DNA of 46,909 nt from CAZWSC01 sp964636385 (GTDB lineage: Bacteria; Eisenbacteria; RBG-16-71-46; CAIMUX01). Within the stretch, counting starts at the first letter, position 1. Each line of letters begins with the position of its first letter. Positions 34,132-41,879 of this stretch are shown piece by piece. Location: NCBI GenBank assembly GCA_964636385.1, contig CAZWSC010000021.1, positions 1 through 46,909 on the forward strand, written 5' to 3'. A program made the translations under genes and the position numbers. The notes beneath the pieces are model-generated. The model worked only from the letters and a program-made list of their open reading frames with translations, searched no databases and was not told where the DNA came from.

Positions 34132-35600
34132 CGTGAAGTCCTCCCTTCCTTCCGCTCCTCAATCCGGCGGAGGAAGGTCGCGATCACACGGCGGTAGAGC
34201 TCTTCCTTCAGGTACCTGTCCTCGATCCGGTGCTCCAGGCTGGGGTTGTCATTCACCTCGATCACATACCACTGGTCGCCCAGCTGCTTCAGGTCGACAC
34301 CGTACATCCCGTCGCCGACCAGGTTCGCGGCCTTCAGCGCCGCCTTCAGCCCTTCGGGCGGGACCTCCTCGACGGGAAGTATGTCGGAGGTGCCGAAACG
34401 CATCTGTCCCGTCCCCTCGTCGTGCTTGACGATCTGCCAGTGATTGGGCGCCATGTGGTACCGCGCGGCGTAGAGGGGGCGTCTGTCCAGGATCCCGATC
34501 CGCCAGTCGAACGGGGTGGGGAGGTACTCCTGCGCGATCAGGAGTTCGGACTTCTCGAACAGCAGCGCGCTCCTCTCACGGAACTCTGAGGGATCCGAGA
34601 CCTTCACGACACCCAGGGAGGATGAGCTGTCGGGCCGCTTGAGGATACAGGGATAGCCGAGCAGGCCCTCAACCTTGTTCACCTCGCGCTTCTGGAAGAT
34701 GAGGGTCCTGGGGCATGCGATGTTGTTGCGGGTGAAGAGCTCCGCAAGGAAGACCTTGTTTGTGCAGCGAAGTATCGATATCGGGTCGTCGATGACAACC
34801 AGTCCCTCGGCCGCCGCACGGCGGGAGAAGCGGTATGTGTAGTGGTTCACGGCGGTGGTGGCCCGGATGAAGAGCGCGTCGAACTCCGCCAGCCGGCCAT
34901 AGTCGCTCCTGTCGATGACCTCCACTGCGATCCTCATGTCCTCCGCGGCGCGGACGAAGCGCTCCACTGCGCGTTCGTCCGAGGGGGCGGTCGGATCATC
35001 CGGATCCCAGAGTATTGCCATGTCATACCGGGCGTGGTCGCGCCAGCCGTCGGGCCGCGTGCGATGCTTGAAGTAGGAGGTGGTTGCCTCGAGCGCAAAC
35101 TCCCGGTGCTCCTCAGGAATCGCATCCGCCGGGATTGCGGCCACACCCTGCAGTTCCCACTGCCCCGACCGGACGAATGTCGCCCGAAGGAATGGAGCCG
35201 GGAAGAGCTTGAACAGGGCCATCGCAAGCCTGTCGTGCCTCTTCGCAACGTTGTGACCGAAGTAGATGCTCAGGACGAACCGGTCGGACTGGATCGAGTG
35301 GAGGCTCTTCTGAATGGTCTCCTCGAGTTCCTCCGAGGCAAGGCGGACCAGTGCGGGAAAGCGAAGGTCCTCCATCGTCAGCACCGTCGGAATCGACTTG
35401 TGCCCGCGGGCCTCGGCAAGAAGCGAGACATAGTAGCCCACCGACTGATAGCGGTAGTGCCGGCAGAGGTTGAACACCTTGTACCGCCCGGCTCCGCTGA
35501 ACTCGGGATCCGTCAGGTACGAGTGGGCCGTGATGATCCGGACCCCGTTCGACTCGAGGGGCCAGTCCTTCCTCTGCGTCACGACGATTATGGATTCCAA
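34128..35600 (-). CDS. RimK-type ATP-grasp ligase with N-terminal RLAN-like domain
   Basis: From TTG 35600 this gives 490 residues. That start (MESIIVVTQRKDW) has AAGGATG upstream, gives a family-like N-terminus and leaves a 28-base gap to the preceding gene; an in-frame ATG at 35687 would overlap that gene by 59 bases. Residues 1-170 (VFNLCRHYRYQSVGYYVSLLAEARGH-type segment) match the RimK-like ATP-grasp N-terminal domain; the rest is ATP-grasp with Lys321 in LKRPDSSSSLGV, AQEYLPTPFDWRIGIL and VIEVNDNPSLEHR (Glu448, Asn450). RimK itself adds glutamates to a protein C-terminus. The enzyme should form an amide bond with ATP; acceptor and amino acid are unknown. Confidence 0.85.
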   Translation of the reverse strand: MESIIVVTQRKDWPLESNGVRIITAHSYLTDPEFSGAGRYKVFNLCRHYRYQSVGYYVSLLAEARGHKSIPTVLTMEDLRFPALVRLASEELEETIQKSLHSIQSDRFVLSIYFGHNVAKRHDRLAMALFKLFPAPFLRATFVRSGQWELQGVAAIPADAIPEEHREFALEATTSYFKHRTRPDGWRDHARYDMAILWDPDDPTAPSDERAVERFVRAAEDMRIAVEVIDRSDYGRLAEFDALFIRATTAVNHYTYRFSRRAAAEGLVVIDDPISILRCTNKVFLAELFTRNNIACPRTLIFQKREVNKVEGLLGYPCILKRPDSSSSLGVVKVSDPSEFRERSALLFEKSELLIAQEYLPTPFDWRIGILDRRPLYAARYHMAPNHWQIVKHDEGTGQMRFGTSDILPVEEVPPEGLKAALKAANLVGDGMYGVDLKQLGDQWYVIEVNDNPSLEHRIEDRYLKEELYRRVIATFLRRIEERKEGRTSR

Positions 35601-35628
35601 GGCGCCATCCTTCGGCGCGGCCTGCGCG

Positions 35629-36357
35629 TCACCCGCAGCCTGCCGGGCGTGTTGCGGAACCGGGCCTGAGTACGAGAAGGTTCGCATCGTATGTAAGCAC
35701 TCCCAGCAGTATCGCGTTTATCAACCGGTTCACAGGAACATCATAGATACCATCCTTCGATGCCTGTTCGGGATGGAGGGGATCCGCCACCTGCACGTGC
35801 CGCCGCTCGCGGTCGTATCCGGCCAGAACCACGAAGTGTCCCTGCGGGCTCCCGTGGATGTCGTCCCACTCGTTGTCCCAGCCCCGCTCACGCCTGGTGT
35901 GGTAGAGATACGTCGCGCTGAGGCCGGTCAGCACCGGTGTCGAGCCGGCCATCAGGCGCGCCAGGAGATCGGGCTCCAGGTCCTCGAAGTGCACACGCCC
36001 GCCAAGTTCGAGATACTCGAGATAGGCGCGGGTCGCCATGTGGAGACGTGTACTGGTGGAGGCGCGTGCCTGCGACCGGAGCCTGCCCGGCAGATCGGCC
36101 TGTCCCTCCCCGAACCAGCTCGGGTCGAACACCTGCAGGTTGTACGTGTGGAGGTCGGCTTCATATCCCCGCCTGAGCGCGTGGATCGCCAGCAGCACGG
36201 CAAGGGTTCCGCCGCTCTCCATCCTCGGGATCTCCGCGTTCACGCGGGAGATGGAAATGCGATCGCGGTAGTACCTGTATACGGCGTGCAGGGCGGTGGG
36301 GCCGCACGTCGTATCGTCCGGCTGCTTAAGTATCTGGAGTTTGAACCTGCGTGCCAT
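35629..36357 (-). CDS. C39-like cysteine peptidase (papain-like fold)
   Basis: A 242-residue soluble protein. The N-terminus KLQILKQPDDTTCGPTALHAV places the catalytic Cys at residue 18 in the C39 motif DxxxCGP; GHFVVLAGYD gives the catalytic His174 and the Asp of VADP follows. C39 peptidases cleave leader peptides at double-glycine sites and are usually fused to ABC transporters; here there is no membrane segment and no transporter, so a cytoplasmic processing role is likely. It begins 8 bases after the methyltransferase stop and precedes the ATP-grasp gene. It may cleave a peptide substrate before ligation or remove a tag afterwards. Confidence 0.83.
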   Translation of the reverse strand: MARRFKLQILKQPDDTTCGPTALHAVYRYYRDRISISRVNAEIPRMESGGTLAVLLAIHALRRGYEADLHTYNLQVFDPSWFGEGQADLPGRLRSQARASTSTRLHMATRAYLEYLELGGRVHFEDLEPDLLARLMAGSTPVLTGLSATYLYHTRRERGWDNEWDDIHGSPQGHFVVLAGYDRERRHVQVADPLHPEQASKDGIYDVPVNRLINAILLGVLTYDANLLVLRPGSATRPAGCG

Positions 36358-36365
36358 GGCTGGGG

Positions 36366-37097
36366 TCAGGCGCCGTCTTCGTCCGCTCCCTTTCGTCCGA
36401 GAAAGAGGATTCTGGCTGCCGACTGATACCCGACGTCGTGCAGGCGCCGCAGGATCTCCCGGCCCCTCTCGGCAAGGAGATCTGCGTCTTCAAGGTCTCC
36501 GGACTTCTTCAGGTAGCCGTCGATGACTCCCTCGAGTTCGGCTATGCGCCCGGGGTCCGTGGGATCGGAGTGAATATCCGCATAATCATAGGTGCCAGGC
36601 CGTACAAGACCCAGGCCGTTGACCAGGTCGAGTATCTCGCTGCGCGTAAAAGTGAGGTTGTGGGGCACCTGCAGCGCCGTGTCGATCCGGCTCATCCAGT
36701 CGTGCATGAGAACATGCGTCATCTGCGGTTCGTTAAGGCCGTCGCGGTACATCTCGCTGATTATCAGGCAACCCCCGGGCCGCAGAACGCGCAGCATCTC
36801 GTCGAATGACTGGCCGATGTCGCGGAGGTGGTGGAGTGCCTGGCCGATGGCCACTGTGTCGAAACTCGAATCCGGGAAGTCGAGCCGGGAAGCGTCCATG
36901 CTCCTGTACAAGAGCCTGTTCCTGCCGAAGACCTCCTCGGCCTGGGGAGATGGGGCTTCACGAAGATCCACCCCGATGATCTCCTCGTAGTCCCTGAGGG
37001 ATGAGGCAAGTGTCAGCGCAAAGCGGCCGTCGCCTGTCGCGACATCCAGTACCCTTCCACCTGCGATCTCACCCAATGCCTGTTGGACTATGTCCAT
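36366..37097 (-). CDS. Class I SAM-dependent methyltransferase, first gene of the amidoligase operon
   Basis: A 243-residue protein; ATG 37097 follows GGAAGGGAATC. Motif I is VLDVATGDGRFAL (residues 16-28), then IIGVDLRE, MDASRLDFPDSSFDTVAIG and LRVLRPGGCLIISEMYRDG, the UbiE/Methyltransf_11 pattern. It lies 8 bases before the C39-like peptidase and heads the minus-strand run of five genes to 31928. Whether it methylates the product of the ligases or only shares the transcript is unknown. A promoter may lie in the AT-rich stretch near 37230-37275, which could serve both directions. Confidence 0.86.
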   Translation of the reverse strand: MDIVQQALGEIAGGRVLDVATGDGRFALTLASSLRDYEEIIGVDLREAPSPQAEEVFGRNRLLYRSMDASRLDFPDSSFDTVAIGQALHHLRDIGQSFDEMLRVLRPGGCLIISEMYRDGLNEPQMTHVLMHDWMSRIDTALQVPHNLTFTRSEILDLVNGLGLVRPGTYDYADIHSDPTDPGRIAELEGVIDGYLKKSGDLEDADLLAERGREILRRLHDVGYQSAARILFLGRKGADEDGA

Positions 37098-37241
37098 GAT
37101 TCCCTTCCGTGGTGCGAAACCATCGTGACGGCTGGATCCGACGAACGCAACTATAGCAGATCACCAGGGAGTAACGTCGCAGGATAAGGCGGCTTGGCGG
37201 ATTCGTGGGCCGTGCCCAGAGGAATCTCCCGACTAATTTTA

Positions 37242-37273
37242 TTGAAACTTTACATTGACTATATTCATATTAT
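37242..37273 (+). promoter_or_regulatory. AT-rich promoter region for the DUF2089 operon
   Basis: The stretch around 37233-37275 is strikingly AT-rich for this GC-rich window. TTGAAA at 37242-37247 is a good -35; CATATT (37266-37271, 18-base spacer) or TATTAT (37268-37273, 20-base spacer) may be the -10. The start codon at 37306 has AAAGGAG at 37291-37297. Confidence 0.5.
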
Positions 37274-37305
37274 CGCCTAGTATCTGCCGAAAAGGAGAAT
37301 GCACA

Positions 37306-37656
37306 ATGGATATTTCAAGGGCCAAGTGTCTGGAGTGTGGGCAACCGATGCGGATCCGTGAAATGAGATGCGACTCATGCGGCCTGATCCTTCACGGGGA
37401 GTTCGAGATCTCTGCGCTGGCCAGGCTCGATCTCGAGGATCAGGCCTTCGTGATCGCCTTTCTGCGTAACCACGGATCCATCAAGAAGATGGAGGAGTTG
37501 TTCGGCATCAGCTATCCCACGGTGAAGAATCGGCTGAATGCCGTCAGCGCTCGCCTTGGGGAGAGTTTCCAGGCGCCTGTTCCGAACTCGGCGATCCTGG
37601 ATCAGCTTGCCCAGGGCGAGATTACGGTGGAGGAGGCGCTTGAGCGGCTCTCGTGA
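37306..37656 (+). CDS. DUF2089-family protein: zinc ribbon plus helix-turn-helix regulator
   Basis: A 116-residue protein. ATG 37306 is set by the strong AAAGGAG upstream. The N-terminus has a zinc ribbon, CLECG and CDSCG (Cys8, 11, 22, 25). A helix-turn-helix follows, DLEDQAFVIAFLRNHGSIKKME and GISYPTVKNRLNAV, the pattern that defines DUF2089. The C-terminus LDQLAQGEITVEEALERL is a SHOCT-like short helical hairpin. The family is thought to be regulatory; its target is probably its own operon with the following SHOCT-like and membrane genes. The gene is divergent from the amidoligase operon, 208 bases away. Confidence 0.88.
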   Translation: MDISRAKCLECGQPMRIREMRCDSCGLILHGEFEISALARLDLEDQAFVIAFLRNHGSIKKMEELFGISYPTVKNRLNAVSARLGESFQAPVPNSAILDQLAQGEITVEEALERLS

Positions 37657-37720
37657 GGCGGTGAGCGCGAAAGCGCGGAGATGACTGCCGGTCCGCGAGG
37701 ACCGTGCCGGAGGAGGAACC

Positions 37721-38155
37721 ATGAGCGAGGAGACCAGGAAGATTCTGGAGATGCTGGCAGACGGCAGGATCAGCGTGGAGGATGCCGACCGGCTCCTGGA
37801 ACGGCTGAAAGCGCCCGGCACATCAGAGGCTGGAAACGAGCCGGATATGGGCGGCTCTTCGGAGACGGCGGGAACCGGCAAGGTCGACGTGGGCAAGCTC
37901 AAGTACCTGCGCGTTACCGTGCTCAGCGCCGACGGGGACAAGGTCAACATCCGGGTTCCGCTGGCGCTGGTAAGGGCGGGGGTCAAGCTGAGTACGGTTC
38001 TTCCCAGGGAAGTCCAGGAGAAGCTGGACCGCAAGGGTGTGGATCTGTCGGCTTTGAGCACTCTTTCGGGGGAAGAGTTGATCGAAGGGCTCCGGGAGCT
38101 CAATGTAGACGTGGACTCGAAGGACGGAGACAAGGTCCGTATCTTCTGCGATTGA
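37721..38155 (+). CDS. SHOCT-like/YvlB-type protein
   Basis: A 144-residue soluble protein; ATG 37721 follows GGAGGAACC. The N-terminus MSEETRKILEMLADGRISVEDA resembles the SHOCT-like module at the start of YvlB- and LiaX-type envelope-stress proteins. A flexible Gly/Ser segment (about 32-55) leads to a C-terminal domain with KYLRVTVLSADGDKVNIRVPLALVRAG-type sequence and LNVDVDSKDGDKVRIF. These proteins often pair with DUF2089 regulators in cell-envelope stress operons; the direct role is not known. It lies 64 bases after the DUF2089 gene. Confidence 0.83.
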   Translation: MSEETRKILEMLADGRISVEDADRLLERLKAPGTSEAGNEPDMGGSSETAGTGKVDVGKLKYLRVTVLSADGDKVNIRVPLALVRAGVKLSTVLPREVQEKLDRKGVDLSALSTLSGEELIEGLRELNVDVDSKDGDKVRIFCD

Positions 38156-38206
38156 GGCGGCTGACGGGCAATCCGGCCGCATCTGCGGCAGGACCAGGAC
38201 GGGACG

Positions 38207-38467
38207 ATGATACCATCGCTGTTGATAGCAGGAGTGGGGCGCCGGCGGCGGGTGCCGATACCGCTGCCGCTCTTCCTCCTCTGGCCTTTTGTGATCCTGG
38301 CGTTCGTCATTGTCTGGGTCCTGCGCCTCTTCGCACCTCGTGGCAGCGGTTCGGAGTGGACGCTCAGCCTGGCCCTCTACGGGCTCTGTCTTCTATTCCA
38401 CCTGTCCGGAATCGTGATCGATGTCCGCTCGCAGGATGGATCAGGCGTCCTTCTGCGTCTGATCTGA
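38207..38467 (+). CDS. Small two-helix membrane protein
   Basis: An 86-residue protein; ATG 38207 follows GGACGGGACG. Two membrane segments are clear: about residues 18-41 (PLPLFLLWPFVILAFVIVWVL) and 52-70 (LSLALYGLCLLFHLSGIVID). A basic cluster GRRRR before the first helix suggests that the N-terminus faces the cytoplasm. No family is recognised. It is 51 bases after the SHOCT-like gene and 56 bases before the PLP enzyme, so these four genes likely form one transcript. It could be a membrane partner for the SHOCT-like protein. Confidence 0.7.
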   Translation: MIPSLLIAGVGRRRRVPIPLPLFLLWPFVILAFVIVWVLRLFAPRGSGSEWTLSLALYGLCLLFHLSGIVIDVRSQDGSGVLLRLI

Positions 38468-38523
38468 CGGTGGGCGCTGCGGGGTACGGCGTCTGGTTAT
38501 GCCGGGCCGAGGGGAGCGGGTGT

Positions 38524-39720
38524 ATGAGCATGGTTTCGGAGTTCTACCTTGCCGATCCCAATCCGCTTGCGGCCGATTACACACGGTTCCGCGTCTGCGA
38601 GCGGATGCTGATGACAGGGCATTCCCATCAGGCCTGGCCCGACTGCGCGTTCTCCGGGCAGATGCAGGCGTACGAGGATGCGGCTGCCCATGTTGACGCG
38701 AAGTGGGAGAGGGCCTTCTCCAGGGCACAGGCGGTGCGCGAGGGATACCGGCGGATTATGGAGGATCCGGAAGGCGGGATTGCGCTGGCTCCAAGCACGC
38801 ACGACCTGCTGCTCCGCTTCCTCTCCGCACTGCCGCTGGACCGCCGGAGACGGCTTGTGACAACGGACGGGGAGTTTCACACCATCCGCCGCCAGCTCGA
38901 CAGGCTGGGCGAGGGATGGATGGAGATCTGCAGGATCCCCGCCGATCCCGTTGACACGCTCTGTGAAAGGCTTGCCGCCGCGATCGACGATTCGACGGCC
39001 GCGGTTCTCGTTTCGGCCGTCTTCTACCGCACGGGGCGAATACTGCGGGGACTGGATCGCCTGATGCAGGCCTGCGGGCAGCGGGGGGCGGAGCTTCTGG
39101 TCGATGCGTATCACGCCCTCAATGTGGTTCCCTTCCCGATCCGCGGACTGGGGCTGGAGAACGCCTTCGTTCTCGGCGGCGGTTACAAGTACTGCCAGCT
39201 GGGCGAAGGGAACTGCATGATGCGCTATCCCGCGGGGCGGCGGATGCGTCCCGTTCTGACCGGCTGGTTTGCCGAGTTCGGCCTTCTGTCCGGCTCTCAG
39301 CGGGCGGATCGTGTCGAGTACGGCCCGGCGGACGATCAGTTCGCAGGATCCACCTACGATCCCACCAGCCACTACCGTGCCGCAGAGGTGTTTTCGTTCT
39401 TCCGTGAGCGCGGCCTTACGCCGGATCTTCTGCGCAGAGTGAGCAGGCACCAGATCGGGCTTCTGGCCCGCGCGTTCGACAGCCTGGACCTGGACCCGGA
39501 TGTCATAAGCAGGGATTGTGACACGAGCCTGGAAGATGTTGGCGGGTTCCTGGTCCTGCAAGCCCCCCGTGCCGGGCAGATCTGCCGGAGCCTGGCGAAG
39601 AGGGGCGTGCTCACCGACTCCAGGGGGGATGCACTGCGCTTCGGGCCCGCCCCGTACCTGTCGGACCGGCAGATCGCAGACGCCATGGGCGCGCTGCGCG
39701 AGGCTGCCGCAGATCTGTGA
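38524..39720 (+). CDS. Kynureninase-like PLP-dependent enzyme (class V aminotransferase fold)
   Basis: A 398-residue protein. ATG 38524 (MSMVSEFYLADPNPLAADY) is taken as start; the frame is open for another 843 bases upstream but that part overlaps three other genes and has no similarity. Signs of the family: MTGHSHQAWP near the N-terminus, LAPSTHDLLLRF, VTTDGEFHTIRRQL, LLVDAYHALNVVPF (PLP Asp-x-x-His) and GGGYKYCQLGEGNCMM with the Schiff-base Lys222. Kynureninase cleaves kynurenine to anthranilate and alanine and has HKYLxxGPG at that site; here the loop is different, so another beta-elimination or desulfurase-type substrate is possible. No tryptophan-catabolism gene is near. Confidence 0.83.
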   Translation: MSMVSEFYLADPNPLAADYTRFRVCERMLMTGHSHQAWPDCAFSGQMQAYEDAAAHVDAKWERAFSRAQAVREGYRRIMEDPEGGIALAPSTHDLLLRFLSALPLDRRRRLVTTDGEFHTIRRQLDRLGEGWMEICRIPADPVDTLCERLAAAIDDSTAAVLVSAVFYRTGRILRGLDRLMQACGQRGAELLVDAYHALNVVPFPIRGLGLENAFVLGGGYKYCQLGEGNCMMRYPAGRRMRPVLTGWFAEFGLLSGSQRADRVEYGPADDQFAGSTYDPTSHYRAAEVFSFFRERGLTPDLLRRVSRHQIGLLARAFDSLDLDPDVISRDCDTSLEDVGGFLVLQAPRAGQICRSLAKRGVLTDSRGDALRFGPAPYLSDRQIADAMGALREAAADL

Positions 39721-39801
39721 GCATGCTTCGCGAGGCTGTCGAAGATCCGCAAGTATGCTGCGCGGGGCCCTGGTCCCGGCGGGTGCGGGACAGCCGGGCA
39801 C

Positions 39802-40971
39802 TCAGTTCATGTACCGCGACTCGAAGCGGAGCAGCCGGTTTCCCCCGGCATCGAACAGCTCCAGGTGCTCGCCCCTGATCCGGAATGTCCGGACCGAGTC
39901 GAGTGCGGCCAGGAACAACCGCTCCTGATCCATCCCGTCCGGGCAGGCTCTGCGGGTGGAGATCAGGCCCTTGAACTCCAGGTTCTCTTCGTCCAGCAGG
40001 TAGCTCCCCGTGATCTGATTGCACCCGCCGTGTCCTTTGACCCTGCAATCTCCGTGCACCAGGCGGATGTGCGGCTCGCGCCCGGAGGAGGGTATCGAGA
40101 CCGGAGAGTCGCCCAGCCGTACGAGAGCCCAGAATGTATTGTCCAGCATGGCCGTGGAGAACCTGGGGCCGCAGGTCTCGCCCGGCCAGACGCCCTCGAA
40201 GCGCTCCACCACGATCATCTCACGCATGCCGTCGCCCTCCATCGGAGGGCGCAGGGCTATCCTGCCGGTCAGCGTGGCCAGGAGGGACCGGCCGGGCTCC
40301 ATGCGGTGTTCAGTGTAGGCCTGCTCCAGGGCTGCGTTGTCTGCCTCCTGTGAAACCGGATATCTGCGCCCTGTGGCGCATTCCTCGAAGACGCCGGCAT
40401 CCGCCATGTATGCATACATCCCTCGCATGTCGAGCCGGGGCTCCATAACAGGCAGGCTGTCCGCCAGGGAGAGATCGTAATTCAGCGACGATTCGATCCG
40501 CCTTCCCTGCATGTCGAGCATGCGCAGCCTCCTGCCCTGGATAAGGGCGAACATCCTGTCCTCGCCGTATCCGTGAAGGGTAAGGATCTCCCGCGACGGA
40601 GACAGCATCCAGCGCCCGATGTCATAGAAGGCCGCGCCCTCGTCCGGATGACCATTGCCGGGTCTGCCCAGGTACACGGTTCTCAGGTAGTAGACATTGT
40701 CCGGGAAGAGGAGGAGATCGTGGCGGATCCCCTCGCAGTCGGCACAAGGAAGGACCCCGGTGTAGGCGGCCGGGGGCGCCTCAGTAAAGGACGCGGCAAT
40801 CGCCTCGATCCCGGCATCCGGATGCGGGACGGGGGCGCTGCCCTCAACTGTGCGGTCTGCGTCCGGATCGGACGGCCGGCGGGCGGACTCGTGATCGTGG
40901 CCGGCTTCCCCCCCGCATCCTGCGAGGGCGAACAAGATCGCAATGCCGAACAGGACTGCCTGGCGTGTCAT
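39802..40971 (-). CDS. NlpE-META domain lipoprotein
   Basis: A 389-residue protein with a clear lipobox (ILFALAGC). Residues about 65-175 form an NlpE N-terminal domain: AYTGVLPCADCEGI contains the Cys76-x-x-Cys79 pair that senses copper and surface stress in E. coli NlpE. After a linker (LESSLNYDL, about 200-270) the C-terminal META/HslJ domain runs from about 285: NTFWALVRLGDSPVS, GHGGCNQITGSYLLD, LISTRRACPDG and FRIRGEHLELFDAGGNRLLRF. Both domains occur together in outer-membrane lipoproteins linked to metal or envelope stress. The ATG overlaps the GrpB stop (ATGA). Confidence 0.88.
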   Translation of the reverse strand: MTRQAVLFGIAILFALAGCGGEAGHDHESARRPSDPDADRTVEGSAPVPHPDAGIEAIAASFTEAPPAAYTGVLPCADCEGIRHDLLLFPDNVYYLRTVYLGRPGNGHPDEGAAFYDIGRWMLSPSREILTLHGYGEDRMFALIQGRRLRMLDMQGRRIESSLNYDLSLADSLPVMEPRLDMRGMYAYMADAGVFEECATGRRYPVSQEADNAALEQAYTEHRMEPGRSLLATLTGRIALRPPMEGDGMREMIVVERFEGVWPGETCGPRFSTAMLDNTFWALVRLGDSPVSIPSSGREPHIRLVHGDCRVKGHGGCNQITGSYLLDEENLEFKGLISTRRACPDGMDQERLFLAALDSVRTFRIRGEHLELFDAGGNRLLRFESRYMN

Positions 40972-41501
40972 CCAGCACCTCCTTCGGATTGTCCGGGCGC
41001 CAGCGACAGAATGCCGTCGATGAACGCCGACTTTCCTTCCGTGTATGCCCCGACGTCGCTGCGGTGGATCCGGACGAGGGACTCCTTCAGCGCCGCGTAA
41101 TCAAGGGCGGATGAGGGATTGGCGATGAGGAAGTCTCGGAATGCCAGGTGTCTCCACACCTGAGGACTCCCGACGGCAAAGATGTGAACGTGGTGTGAGT
41201 GCTTCAGTCGGGTGCCCTTGAAGAAGTAACGCCTGCCCGGTATGCCGTACTCACCCCGCGGCGTGTATCCCAGGTCGCCCATCCGGTCGTTGAAGCTGTC
41301 GATCCGCACCAGGTCGACCGCTTCACCCATGATGTCGATGATCGGCTTGGACGCAAGCCCCGGCACCGATGTGCTTCCGATGTGATGGATGGCTGCGAGC
41401 GCATCACCGAACAGGCTCCGCAGGACAGCAGCCTCCTTCTCGTACATGGCCGGCCAGTCCGGGTCGTACGGTACGATCGCTATGCGCCTTCCTTGCTCCA
41501 T
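40968..41501 (-). CDS. GrpB family (UPF0157) nucleotidyltransferase-fold protein
   Basis: A 177-residue protein. ATG 41501 is set by GGAGGCAAC upstream; the frame runs another 1.5 kb upstream but opposite to the GH57 gene and is not coding. It shows IAIVPYDPDWPAMYEKE, AIHHIGSTSVPGLASKPIIDIM and GYTPRGEYGIPGRRYFFKG, the GrpB signature. The family has the nucleotidyltransferase fold with the GS motif followed by D-I-M; the function is not established, though some members are linked to dephospho-CoA kinase. It precedes the NlpE-META gene with overlapping stop and start. Confidence 0.92.
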   Translation of the reverse strand: MEQGRRIAIVPYDPDWPAMYEKEAAVLRSLFGDALAAIHHIGSTSVPGLASKPIIDIMGEAVDLVRIDSFNDRMGDLGYTPRGEYGIPGRRYFFKGTRLKHSHHVHIFAVGSPQVWRHLAFRDFLIANPSSALDYAALKESLVRIHRSDVGAYTEGKSAFIDGILSLAPGQSEGGAG

Positions 41502-41879
41502 GTTGCCTCCACTCTCCAAGGGCTCCGGGTAAGGATGCACCAATGAGCGGTTCCAGTATATGGGCAGCAGATCGATCAGGCGGAGTACCGGAACCTCTGC
41601 CCCCGGCGATAAGGGAGGCTTCAGGCCACTGCACTCGTGGGCGTCGGGGGGCTCTGTGTCACGATTCCGCAATTCTGTCGCCTTGACCCGGCACCACCAC
41701 TGTGCTTGAATCTTCGCCAGTGGACAGGAATCCACCCGACCCTGGCGGTGAACCGCATTTGAGCTCAGGCTCACTGGTGAAAGAGAAGCGGTATCCCCTC
41801 CCCGGAAGCAGCAGGACCATCGAGACGGCGTATGGGCCGGGTTTGCCGGCGTGAAATCCGGAGTCTCGGAGCAGAAAGC
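41502..41879. other. Divergent intergenic region before the GH57 gene
   Basis: This 378-base stretch has no credible gene. It contains a promoter candidate for the GH57 operon (41683-41711, listed separately). I saw no tRNA, riboswitch or repeat in it. Confidence 0.5.
41683..41711 (+). promoter_or_regulatory. Promoter candidate for the GH57-DUF4912 operon
   Basis: TTGACC (41683-41688) and TTGAAT (41706-41711) are 17 bases apart. The -10 matches the consensus at four of six bases, and the start at 41880 is far, leaving a leader of about 160 bases. Confidence 0.4.

Noticed and set aside
37681..38523. Long upstream extension of the PLP-enzyme frame
   Set aside because: It overlaps the SHOCT-like and membrane genes in another frame, has no similarity to PLP enzymes and looks like a GC-rich shadow.
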